NCBI GenBank assembly: GCA_902806565.1
Contig: CADCXA010000007.1
Span: forward strand, 434,001-498,000
Source of the DNA: Hypoxylon rubiginosum
Lineage: Eukaryota > Ascomycota > Sordariomycetes > Xylariales > Hypoxylaceae
DNA: 64,000 nt
Direction of reading: 5' to 3'
The notes under the pieces are model-generated. The model worked only from the letters and a program-made list of their open reading frames with translations, did not search any database and was not told where the DNA came from. This document shows positions 33,294 through 43,503 of this stretch, one piece after another (the first letter of the stretch is position 1; each line of letters begins with the position of its first letter). The translations under genes and the position numbers were made by a program.

Positions 33294-33960
33294 GACTAGA
33301 CAATTCGAAATGGAGCGAACGACGGGGACGAGATACGAGAAGGTCGAATGGATGTATTATGGACGATAGACGATGGACGAAAGGAGAGCGACGGCTATTC
33401 GAAAGATTGAACGATGAAATGATGCGGTTTCGAAACAGTAAGGAAGGACATTCAGGTGACGACTCTAAGCATCGGCAAGGCAACCGAATTGGGGAGGTTT
33501 AGAAGTTGCACATGCAGCTTACCTAACGTCATTTGGCGAAAAGCTGCATAGTTTCTGCCAATAATTGCATATCAGGGGTATATATCCATGCCTTATCCAC
33601 TTAATCACTGCACTTTCAGGTACAAGTACCACCGATTGTCTTGTGGCTGATGAATTAGTGAATCAAGCTACCAGCACCCAGGCACCCCAGCGCCAACTTT
33701 TAGTGGAAGCCCTTCTAAAGTTTTTTATTTACATTCGCCATCTGATATGAGGTAGGTAACCGTCTCTGCAGAGCAACCACACAGAGCTTGCCATTCCTTT
33801 CTTTTTCAAGCTCAACTCTACTCCGTATCCGCATCGCGCACACCTTACATCTTACATTCGCATTGCATGCGCCCAACCTACACGCCCGACTTACACGCCA
33901 TAGCCTCAAGACCCCGACGATGCGTTAGTCTAAACATTGGATTTGTTTACAATTGCGAAT
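33294..33960. promoter_or_regulatory. Divergent promoter region pep12 / ndc1
   Basis: 667 bp between two minus/plus starts. No additional gene found. Confidence 0.4.
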
Positions 33961-36066
33961 ATGCCTCCAGCAGTTGTGCGCCGAGCGCCGTACAAAGATT
34001 TCCTGCAGCCCGCCCTGCAGAGACGGTTTGCCTCTACCACGGGAGTTTTGCTGGCAATCGCCTACGTTGAGGCTCTTACTCTATCTAGATGGAATCACTG
34101 TACTTGATGTGTCCTTCACCTTTTCAGGCATCATCGACCACTGACGTTTTGCCCTAGTGTTCTTGCCATGGCTCCCGATTGGTTTGCCTGGCCTACGTAC
34201 CCTCGCCATATTCGGCAGCATTCTACCCATCATCATATTACGGATTGCTCACTCTCACATGGGCATCCGCACCTCTAATTCGCCCTTCGATACTTTCTGC
34301 CGGACCGCTATCTCGTTTGCTACTCTCGAGACGATCATCACATTTACCGCGTCTGCTTGGCTGTTCAGCCAAACGTACCTGTTCTCAGCCCCAGCTGATA
34401 GCAACCTCGGCTGGATTACGTACTATAGCGGAGATCGCGCGCGGCTGAACGAACGAGCCCTATTCTATACTGTCAACCTTATAATCCTCGGGGTCGTCCA
34501 AGGTGTTCTACACATGTCTATGGATTATGACCGAATGCTCTTAGGTACGGTAAAGCCGAGACGCGAAGGAGACGCGAACGTTCGTTCAACGGCGGGTTGG
34601 GAAAGCTTGGGCGAGTGGGCACCTGTTATTGTCGTGCGTGCCTTTATGCTTTCCATGGCCGTGGCTCTTGTCAACTACGTCGTGCTCTACCACTTCTTGA
34701 GACGCTATGCTTGGAGCTGGGCACTGTCGTTTTTCCGCATATTCTACAGCCTGCCGAAGTCCAACATTCCGCCCAGCCAAGCTCCATGGAGTGTTTGGAT
34801 GCTCGGTCGATCGATCTGGGCAGGCTTCTTACTGTGTCTCCTGTGGTATTTCGGGGACATGGCTTTTAGGCTACAGCTTGGTAAGGAACCTTTGAAGAAC
34901 AACCAACCGCTTAGCGCCGAGTCCAAGGATCCCAACTGGAGTTTATTAAACGGACTAAAGAGCAAAAAGACGCGCGTAGCAGTAAGTTGTTTCCCCAGTC
35001 CTCATCGTTCCATTCCATGCTAACAGTGTAGGCTTTTGCTATGTGGGAGTTGGCCCTAATCGCGCGAGATTTCGATGTCAGGAGGCAAGCCATCTTTCAG
35101 GACATTGATCGTAAGGAGGGTCCAGTGTGGTCACAGCTTTACGTCATATGTTTGAGTGTGATCAAGGCAATCGAGGAGAGGATTGATAACTACGGCAAGC
35201 CACCCACTCCGCCTCCTGCACAACCAGAGGTCACCCCCCAGCAACCGCCGCCTCGAATTGTCCAGCCTCCGAGGAACGATAATGTCTGGGCCCCAGCGCC
35301 AGCCCCGAAGGGTCTCCGTAATTCGGTGGGAAAGCTGATTAACGACGTGGTCACATCTCCAGGGAAGACGCCCGTCGATGTCTATCTGCCTGAAGCTAAG
35401 AAGAGAGCGCTCGAGGCAACCGATCGTTTACTGACGAAGGAACAAAAAGAGGGGCTTATGTCTACAAATGTCAACGGCCTATTTCAGATTTTGGCGTTCA
35501 AGGTTATAAGCGCGCCAATTATCGGCCCGATGTTTCAGCAGCTCTTCAGTCGCCGATTGACAACTGCTGTGCTTGGCCAGCCATATGGCGAGCTTAGCAT
35601 ATACACTAACGCAGCATACGCCTTATCGAAGCTAGCAGTTTCCAGCCTGACAGAGGACCGGTACGGCAATGTGCAACGAGACGTACCAGCTCTCATACGG
35701 ACGTTTACCGTCGTTATTAAAAAACTAGAGAGGTTCCATGATACGCTTCCGATACACTGGACAGATTTAAACAAGAGCCGAGAGTGTGCTGAGGTGGATG
35801 AGCTGCTAGACGCGCTAAAAGATGGGTTAGGCGAGCTTATCGCAGCGTTTGAGCAGTACAGCTCCGATCTACGACTCACCCGGGCCGATATGCGGCTAGC
35901 AAAGGAGGCCGCGGTGAAGAAACCGAAGCCGGCGGAGGCGCCGGTCGAGCAGCCTAGACCTGTGGATGAAGCTGGGCCTGTGCCTAGGCCTGTGGCAGCA
36001 GCAGGAGTGGCAACAGGGGTGGCAGCAGAGGCGAACGCACAACCCGAGATGCAGCAACTGCGCTAG
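33961..36066 (+). CDS. ndc1: Nucleoporin Ndc1 (pore membrane protein)
   Basis: Exons 33961-34099, 34158-34981 and 35032-36066; introns with GTACTT and GTAAGT donors and CCTAG and GTGTAG acceptors; 665 residues. Begins MPPAVVRRAPYKDFLQPALQ and has six hydrophobic segments in the first half: GVLLAIAYVEALTL, TLAIFGSILPIIILRIA, TAISFATLETIITFTASAWL, LFYTVNLIILGVVQGVLHM, APVIVVRAFMLSMAVALVNY and SIWAGFLLCLLWYFGDMAF. The soluble C-terminal half faces the pore/cytoplasm (AMWELALIARDFDVRRQAIF, then EGPVWSQLYVICLSVIKAI). Ndc1 anchors nuclear pores, and also spindle pole bodies in fungi. It ends in an Ala/Pro-rich low-complexity tail. Confidence 0.9.
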
Positions 36067-36743
36067 TGGCAGCAGGTGCTGAAGTCGAGCCTTACTGACG
36101 AACGCAAAAGTTCCGAGATTGGCTCGCCTCTACGATAGTTGTACTTGTAGCTCATGCATGCTATAGTAAAAAGTAGACATAATGAACACGGTTTTTTAAT
36201 TTAATAAGTTAGCCTCTGTTATATTTGTAAGCTGTTGCGTTTGCGAATAGTTGTTTACCGACGTAACGTAAGCATTGAATCGTACCGAGTGATTCGCGAA
36301 TCTGTGTGGAGAATTATTGATGGGTGGATGACAGAGGATGAGGCTGAATTTAAAGATGACGAGGCGGTCCAATCGGGTGTTAGTAAGCGGCAAGTGGGGT
36401 AGGTCGTATCCGAACCTGGTTTTACCCCTGTCAAATGCTAAATCTTATTATTACGGAGGATAAACACGCGAAGCCTCAAACAACTTCAACTCACCTTTTC
36501 CCGTTTCTCCTTTGTCATCTCCCATTCCCTTCAGATGTCCTCCTTTAACCCTCTGTGGCTCTTGGAATTAATAAACCATAATTCAATTGTTTAACCTATG
36601 GAACGGCAATGAATATTCACCTCTTAATATGAGCTTCAATCCTCCCTTTCCACTTCGCGGTTACGCAATAGCCGCAGCCTTACCACGCCGTGCCGTAAAA
36701 GAATGCCACACCCGCTCTTCGTCCTAATACGCAATTCCATACC
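36067..36743. other. Intergenic region ndc1 / dlt1
   Basis: 3' UTR of ndc1 and promoter of dlt1; pyrimidine-rich leader directly before ATG 36744. No gene. Confidence 0.5.
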
Positions 36744-38102
36744 ATGAAGAATACCAACCTTGTGTCTCGCATAGTCTATACTGCTATTTATGTTTTACTA
36801 TGTCTTCTCCTTGCCGCTCTGCTCCTCGTCGTCCCTGGCGACTTTGTCCGCCAGGTTCTGGCCAAGACTAATCGTCAATACATCAATCTCATCGTCACCG
36901 CCATCGTTTATGTCCTTACTGTTATTATCGTCTTTTTCGTCTATGCCCTAAGGCTCTACGTCACGCGGACGGTGTTAGCCTCGATACCTAAAACCTGGGT
37001 TCCTATTGAGAAGGGAGATGTCACTAAGGAGGTCCGCAAGATGATCGCCACCAACCTCAGCAGAAGTGCTGCCATCGCCTGGGAGGCCCACCCGAAGGTC
37101 ATAGCTCCAGCAAACGGCGCGGCGTCCTTGGATGGTACAGCCGAAGCAGCAACGGTAGCCGATGGCGGAGCAAAGGAGCAACGAAGATCTCTTCAGCTAT
37201 TTAGGCCAAAGCCGCCCGCAACAGTTGAGGAGAAAATGGGCATCTCTTTCCCGCCCTTGCGGCCTGTCTGGGGCGAGATCGAACACGACGGCTGGGGCTC
37301 GCCGAGCTCACCAGATCTTGCCAATCTTCAATACAGCACCGTCCTCTCCGAATTGCCAAATCTCATTGAAGCAAAGGCTGTCTCCCAAGCACCCCCGGAT
37401 CCATACTCCGTTGGAGACGCACAGACGCTAGATGCTGACGCCGTCGCGCTTCTTCGGCGTGCTCCGAATATGACGATGAGAGATTATGTCGTCCATCTCG
37501 TAAGCGTCAATGTGCTGCCAAACACCCAAGAAATTGTTCAATTTCTCGACTGCTACGAGCGCGCCCGTTTCTCCACCCACCCCCTGTCCAACGCAAGCTT
37601 CCGGCAGCTCATGCACCTCTTCGCAGGGCTACTACGCGCCATGCAGCCGTTGGACTCGGCTTCATTATACGGGTCAGAGGATCCCGACGGCGCATATTCC
37701 GAGAGCGACGGGCACATCGACGATGATGCTCCGCGGGATACTACACCCACGACGCCTGCGCGAAGCGGGTCTAGTTCCCTCAGCCTTTCCAGCAGCACAC
37801 GATCGCGCGTGCGCAAGTCAGATCTTCCCGCGCAGAACTCTTCGGTCTATACATGGCACCAGTACCGCACTGCGCCGACTACTCCGCGGAGCAAGACCGG
37901 CGGCGGAAGGGCTCCCAGCACCAACAGTGCTAGCGAAGCCGGAAGCGGTGGCAGCTTTGCGCAGACGCGGCGGCCGTATCCCGTCAGCCAAGCCTCGAGC
38001 TCCAGTCTACGGTCAGCTTCGCAGGCCTCTGTCATCCGGCTCGCGACGAGAGAAGACTTTGGCGACTTGCCCTATGTGCTTAGGATTGGGGAGTCTCCTT
38101 GA
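36744..38102 (+). CDS. dlt1: Dlt1-like membrane protein (defect at low temperature 1)
   Basis: Single exon, 452 residues. Two N-terminal membrane helices, IYVLLCLLLAALLLVVPGDF and LIVTAIVYVLTVIIVFFVYA, are followed by the family sequence LYVTRTVLASIPKTWVPIEK and GDVTKEVRKMI with the IAWEAHPK motif. Later blocks are MGISFPPLRPVWGEIEHDGW and MTMRDYVVHLVSVNVLPN. The C-terminal third is Ser/Thr/Arg-rich and probably disordered. In yeast the mutant is cold-sensitive; the biochemical role is unknown. Family identification from motif memory. Confidence 0.82.
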   Translation: MKNTNLVSRIVYTAIYVLLCLLLAALLLVVPGDFVRQVLAKTNRQYINLIVTAIVYVLTVIIVFFVYALRLYVTRTVLASIPKTWVPIEKGDVTKEVRKMIATNLSRSAAIAWEAHPKVIAPANGAASLDGTAEAATVADGGAKEQRRSLQLFRPKPPATVEEKMGISFPPLRPVWGEIEHDGWGSPSSPDLANLQYSTVLSELPNLIEAKAVSQAPPDPYSVGDAQTLDADAVALLRRAPNMTMRDYVVHLVSVNVLPNTQEIVQFLDCYERARFSTHPLSNASFRQLMHLFAGLLRAMQPLDSASLYGSEDPDGAYSESDGHIDDDAPRDTTPTTPARSGSSSLSLSSSTRSRVRKSDLPAQNSSVYTWHQYRTAPTTPRSKTGGGRAPSTNSASEAGSGGSFAQTRRPYPVSQASSSSLRSASQASVIRLATREDFGDLPYVLRIGESP

Positions 38103-38678
38103 CAATATAGGGCGCACTAGCCTCAACGGTAGAGAAGAGATGTTGCCTTGAGGAGAAAGAGAAATGCAACAAACGAAACGAATGCTTGCGCCGGGGAAAT
38201 AGCATAAGCAGTGCCTCGAGGCAATACGAGCAACTATACTGGGTGGCCTGAAAAGGAAATGCGGATCTCGCAATGGTCGAATCGAAGTACACTGCGGCCG
38301 GCAAAGCTCGATCGTCTCATGACCAGGCTCGGCAAACTTAGATATAAGGAACGGTTTGTATACCAATTTTTGATAATCTTTAATGTAATTTTTATTTCCA
38401 GCATACCCGCATCCATTAACCCCTTTATATACGCTAGGACACTTGTCCGAGTTGTGAACCGACTCTTTCGAGATCCCAACATAGCATAATTCAACTACCG
38501 AAATATAGGACCGCAACAATCGACGCCACGCTTCCATTGCCGCTAAGTCGGCTTTGAACCCGGTCAAAGACATTCACCTACAATTATGTTAGCGTTATCG
38601 CGTATCGGTTATAAGTCGAAGCCCATTGCCCATATAGGTATGTGGCATTCAATGTTGACCCTTCATGCTACCCAACAA
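38103..38678. other. Intergenic region downstream of dlt1
   Basis: Start of the gene-poor block. Short antisense open frames at 38211-38489 and 38234-38494 overlap each other and show no protein character. Confidence 0.45.
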
Positions 38679-39206
38679 CTATGTTGGGCTGGGAGGTTGT
38701 GTCACCACGCACCTCCAGAGTGTAGTCACGGCCCAACAAGGAGATGAGGCGTAGCATAACGTCTCCCCCGAGAATATGTTACGAAACGGAACGTACTGTG
38801 GTGCGGCTTGGTTATATCTCGCCATGGCCTCATCGATCTCACGCTGGACATTGGCTCGACGAGCTGCTACGCTTGACTGGGTGTCATGGTGCTGCTGGAG
38901 GAGGGTTGTGACCGGAGCGTCGCCCTGAGCCACGACAGTCGTATAGGCAGTGATGGTCGAAGGTGGGGCCCGGTTGGTCTGGTTGGGAGTGGTGTCGGCG
39001 TGGGAGTTGGTGGTTCTGGGTCACAAAGGTAAATGTCAGCCGAGGTCATGTTGCTCCGACGAACGGGCTAGGAATAGGAGAGAGGACTAATAGCCTTGAT
39101 GCGTGAAGACATAAGACGACTAGTCATGTCCTCAACCACAACTAGGAAGCGGATGGATATGGTGAACAGTGGAAGACCTGAGTACTAACCGGTTCGCGGT
39201 ATCCAT
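38679..39206 (-). CDS. Small two-exon gene of unknown family, paralog 1 of 3
   Basis: Exon 1 (39206-39190, 17 nt, MDTANR), phase-2 intron 39016-39189 (donor GTTAGT, acceptor CCCAG), exon 2 39015-38679; up to 117 residues. The core shared with paralogs 2 and 3 is TTVVAQGDAPVTTLLQQ, then SSVAARRANVQREIDEAMAR and YNQ. The N-terminal part is Asn/Thr/Pro-rich. Unlike the other two, the frame runs about 40 residues past the core; a donor-like GTACGT sits exactly at that point, so a third exon is an alternative. Predicted helical core, no signal peptide, no membrane segment, no recognised domain. A CCTATAAG box lies 166 bp upstream of the ATG. Confidence 0.55.
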
Positions 39207-39371
39207 AGCTACTGGGGTTTGGGAAGGAGAACGGATGGACCGTGAGTAACGGAATGAACAGCAAGTACGGATTGCTAGGCCTAGGAAGACAGACGGTGAC
39301 GGAGGATCTTTGAAGAGCTTGATCTTTAGTCTACATCCAGATTGAACTTCGAAGGGGGGAAGTATAGTCTT

Positions 39372-39379
39372 CTTATAGG
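39372..39379 (-). promoter_or_regulatory. TATA-like box CCTATAAG upstream of paralog 1
   Basis: CCTATAAG on the minus strand, 166 bp before ATG 39206. The same octamer precedes paralogs 2 and 3 and the thioesterase gene. Confidence 0.45.
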
Positions 39380-39799
39380 AATAAATAAATCTACGTACGA
39401 TGCTTGCCCATAGCGCACCATCCTACACTCAGTCCGCGGCCATACCCAGACCACCTTTTTTCCGTAATGTCCAAGCCGACGCATCTCGTTGATATCCTGC
39501 ACTCCTAATCCTTGGCACTAGGGTCAACGCCAATTGGCTGCAGAAAATGACGGCTCCACCCGAAATTCTGCGTATGCCGCAGGTACCTCGCCTGCTATGT
39601 GCGTGCACCTGGGGTTTACGTGGCACCGTGAGGTACAAATGGTTCGCGTCTATTTTGAGGCTCTGATCATTTAAACTGTTATCGTCCCGACGTCAAACTA
39701 CTTCAGCAGTGCCCTTTTCAGCGTATGGATCAATCCAAATCAATCAATCAAATCACCTTTATTTGAACTAGCTGCGTGACCCGTCCTTCGGCCGGGAAA

Positions 39800-39819
39800 G
39801 GGGGGGGGGGGGGGGGGGG
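39800..39819. repeat. Homopolymer run of 20 G
   Basis: Twenty consecutive G bases directly after GGCCGGGAAA. The length may be unreliable in the assembly. Confidence 0.8.
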
Positions 39820-40207
39820 TTAGTAATATCGCGAGCTTTTTTTACGCCACAGGGGTCCGGCTCTGATTGGCTAGCCACACCTCAGCGCACGTCCTTTGAA
39901 TTCTTCGTAGAATCAATTAATCTCAACCATGACGCCTTAAAAAGATTAATAATTAATATAATTTAATAGAGCTTGTTTTGCGTGACCTTTATATACCATT
40001 TGCACCTTTATAGACCCTGTTGTGACAGAATTGCAAAGGAAAAGGTCGAAAAGTGCGGGGCGATTCTAAGTATCTGATTGGCCGGTGAAATTGTGGCAGT
40101 ACTAATGAAATAAAGAGAAGTTGATTTTCATATTTTTATTTCTATTTCTTTAATACCGCGTTCAGGGGCCGCGCCTCCAGATTCTTACTCCTCAACTCGC
40201 TTCGCGA

Positions 40208-40377
40208 GCCTCATCGCAAGAATCCTCTGGCGCACCCCCCTCTTACGCATAATTACGTACGTACGTTAATTAGCTGACATGCTACTGACATCCGTAAGCC
40301 TCGTCATAAAAATCCTCTGGCGCATCCCCCTCTCACACATAACCATGTACGTTAATTGGCTAACATACTACTAATAT
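40208..40377. repeat. Degenerate tandem duplication of an approximately 80-84-bp unit
   Basis: Units 40208-40291 and 40298-40377 both read GCCTCRTC ... AATCCTCTGGCGCAYCCCCCTC ... TACGTTAATTRGCT. Substitutions between them are nearly all G/A or C/T transitions plus a 4-bp indel. Confidence 0.7.
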
Positions 40378-41441
40378 AATTATGCACTCCTTACCACCTT
40401 CGAAGTATGGTGCAGATATATTTAAATACCTATAACTAATGACCTTAGTTACACCATCACCCCCCGTATTATATGTATTTATGTATTTGTTGATTAATAT
40501 ATGTGGCTGGAGAAAGGTCCCCCCCCCTAGCCCAGCCTTACCTTAACTTGGCTGCGCATAAATAACCCTCCTAAACTCGGGCAAAGCGAAGGAGAAATCT
40601 TAGATACATTCAGTGGTATTATACGCTTTGAGTCCCAACTCGACTTAGTCACAACGATACAGACCTAGCATTTAACCTAACGGTCGATAGAGACAACCTT
40701 GGCACCGGCAACCGCCTTCATAATGGCTTGCGTTTCACTTGCGTATATAGATAGGTACTACTTTCACCCTTGTATGTGTTCATAGGAACCCGAGGCCGGG
40801 CCAATCACATACGCCAACCCACGGAATAAGTTAAACACGTCTTATTCAAATAACCAGCATCGACTACAGTCTGTTGGTTTCTACAAGCATGACGCCCTTT
40901 TATATAAAGAAGCTGACATCAAGTTTCAACCTCTAATATTTCCGTATTCAAATTCATCATTTCCATTGGCTCGTGTTGTTTGACTTTCCAATGATGCCAC
41001 ACAACTCATCCCCATGATGGGCATCCTAGCACACCTCAATTCAACGCATCCGCGGAATGATCGCATTGCACCGTATGGGAACACAATATCTGGATGTTCG
41101 ATATTGTCAACCCCATAGCTTGCCAGGGGATTCTAACTTGAATATGCATACATACCTAGGTACGTAGTTGAGATAGACCCAGTCCAATTTCTCATCATTA
41201 GGAGGTACTTAATGCTGCATGCATATCTTTTACATCTTTCACCCAGACCTTCACTTTCGGATACACCAAAGCATCTTGATCTGCTGCCCTCACCATGGCT
41301 AAATTACGCTGTGCAACCACCGACAGGCTATAATAGAAGCGGTGTATAGGATAGTGTCCTTTGCGGAGGTAGGCATGAACTATGTAAGTATTTACCGGCT
41401 AACTACGTATATCAAAGCCAACTTCCATGATTCCGGTGGCC

Positions 41442-42292
41442 CTAGTCCTTTCTATTGGCCAATTGAACAATCCATCTGGCAACTTCGTCGGTATGGCTCA
41501 GCGCTGCAACATGGCTAGCCTTGATGCTCGTGACAGCAACCTTTCTGCCGGTTTCTCGCTCTATCATATCTATGCCTGACTTCTGAATGCTGGCCGGAAT
41601 GGTGAGATCGTCGAGGCAAAGTAAATAGGAGACCGGAACGTCGTTAAACCCAGCATACGTCAAAGGACTAGCAAAGCTGGCTGCGGAGTGGTGAGCCAGC
41701 TTCCTCGCCCAATGTTCCCCTTCTTTCGGAGGCATATCGGAGAAAGATATAGCAGCCAATTTGGGTATATCAGGGTAGTAGAACCATCCGCTGTCCTGCT
41801 TTGTTCCGGATTAGCATCCCTTACTTTAGCAAAAGTGGGTGTAAAGGTGAGGTGGAAACACACATCCATCGCAGTTGGGACTTTGCTTTCTTCGGGCATC
41901 GGTGCCTGCACGCTTGCAGCTGGCTCCCCTATATTCGGAACGAGCGATGTCATATAGGCTATGCCGATGATTCCTCCCTGTAGACCTTGTGCCTCTCTCT
42001 CTTTCTTGCTCAATCCTTGCACACTTTGAGTAGCAGGCACCCCTCCGTATGAATGCGTGATGAGGATTACGTCGTTGCCAGCGTCGGCGAGGCTTTTCAC
42101 ATGTGTAGCTATGAACGCGGCATCGTCATACATTGTCGGCGGTGCCCCTTCCCTAGGACCGGGTATTCCGACGCTCGGGATGTGCAACGCTCTGATGTCA
42201 AAGCCATGTGCTCTGACGGACTCGATGACTGGGAAGTAAAATAGCGGAAGCGCAGAGGCTCCGGGGATAATAAGCATAGAGAGCCGATCCAT
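41442..42292 (-). CDS. Alpha/beta hydrolase (EstC-like esterase type)
   Basis: Exons 42292-41864 and 41795-41442, intron 41796-41863 (donor GTGTGT, branch GCTAAT, acceptor GCAG), phase 0; 260 residues. N-terminal LSMLIIPGASALPLFYFPVI carries the oxyanion-loop region. VILITHSYGGVPATQSV gives nucleophile Ser81 in a small-x-Ser-x-Gly elbow. The acid is probably in SYLLCLDDLTIP and the base His in IKASHVAALSHTDEV. The junction reads GWFYYPDIPKLAAISF, as in related fungal proteins. Substrate unknown; this family includes plant-type methylesterase-like and tailoring esterases. It stands alone in the gene-poor block between paralogs 1 and 2, same strand, with a GTTATAAG box 110 bp upstream. Confidence 0.78.
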
Positions 42293-43062
42293 GATAAACG
42301 GGCTTCGAGGTCAGTGCCAGCGTCTGTGCGATTTAAAAATGAAATAAAACTCGAAATCCTAAGATTTAAGTAAGATGAAAAGATGGATGAGGGGAAGGAC
42401 TCTTATAACATTCGTTGGTTACACAACCTCCATACCACAGGGATAGTATCCCTTTATATGTACTTGGGTACCTATACAAGTTATCTACGATAAAGAGGCT
42501 AGGCACTGTACGTGTAAAAAGGGGTTGGTACACTTGAATCAGAAGTCCATCTGATTCTATTTTCAGCTGTTTACTCCGTCGGGACTATCATCGCGGCAAG
42601 TTTGTGCAAGAATCAACACATACCTCCCTTATATCTGGAAAAGCCCTCCAAATTGCCTGGTTTGTGCTGATAATGTAGGGTCAACCTAATGACCGAGACT
42701 GGGACAGCCTATATGGTCTCTAAGTACTTGTAGGAATCAGCTTGGGCTTCGTTATCGGAACAGCTACTCTACCTACACCGGCAACTGTGGAGAGAAGAAA
42801 TCTTGATGTGCCTCGCCACAGTACCTAGCTATAGGATATATGCCACAACGAGAAGATACAGCTGAAGGATGTAAATCAGGCAGGCACCCTAGGGGAGTAT
42901 TATATAACAGACACCTCCTTATTGCATCTCGTCTCTTAGTTGGGCCTAAACACCGACCCCAAGCCTTTGAGCCTGAGACTCCTCACTAAACGATAAATAT
43001 ATATATATATATATATGTAAAGTAGCCCCATAGTGCATAGCGTACGACGAGCTTATATGTTA
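42293..43062. other. Intergenic region between hydrolase and paralog 2
   Basis: Promoter of the hydrolase, and an (AT)10 microsatellite at 42997-43016. No gene. Confidence 0.5.
42402..42409 (-). promoter_or_regulatory. TATA-like box GTTATAAG upstream of the hydrolase
   Basis: GTTATAAG on the minus strand, 110 bp before ATG 42292; differs at one to two positions from the CCTATAAG boxes of its neighbours. Confidence 0.4.
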
Positions 43063-43503
43063 TTATGCTGGCGACTGGTGGTATTTGGCCATGGCATGGT
43101 TAACCTCTCGCTGAATCTTGGCTTGGCGGGCAGCCTGGCTCGACTGGGTACTTTGGCTTTGTTGAAGAAGGGTCGTAATAGGAGCTTCACCTTCGGTGAC
43201 TCGGGTAGTGTACTCCTGGAGTCTCTGGGTGCTGAGTAGGGCTTGACTAGTCTGGCTGCCGGTGTGAGGTAAAGCGGAGCTATATTAGAGAAAGGAGCAT
43301 GTCAGTTGGAACTTGCGTCGACCTAAGGAATAGAAGCTCATATAAAAAAAATAAACTGAGAATCAACGTGCTAATTTTAGTCCGTATACTTTTGAGTGTC
43401 CTTCGACCGCCCGAATAGAGGTTGAAGGGTATGGTAAAGAATGTGTAGGAAACTTGGTAGGTACATACTTATCCCCGACTGACATTTGGGACTGGCGGTC
43501 CAT
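43063..43503 (-). CDS. Small two-exon gene of unknown family, paralog 2 of 3
   Basis: Exon 1 (43503-43469, 35 nt, MDRQSQMSVGDN across the junction), phase-2 intron 43280-43468 (donor GTATGT, acceptor ATATAG), exon 2 43279-43063; 83 residues. The core reads YTTRVTEGEAPITTLLQQ, SSQAARQAKIQREVNHAMAK and YHQ, closely matching paralogs 1 and 3 in spacing and residues. The frame ends five residues past the core. GSQTSQ before the core matches ASQTSY of paralog 3. No signal peptide, cysteine or membrane segment. Same strand as its paralogs; CCTATAAG 125 bp upstream. Confidence 0.62.

Larger units (their letters stand above)
39207..41441. other. Gene-poor region with transposon relics
   Basis: Promoter of paralog 1, then AT-rich DNA with a 20-G run, a GC-rich hairpin-like segment near 39778-39797 and a degenerate tandem duplication at 40208-40377. 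No intact coding sequence; probably remnants of a decayed element of unknown class. Confidence 0.5.
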
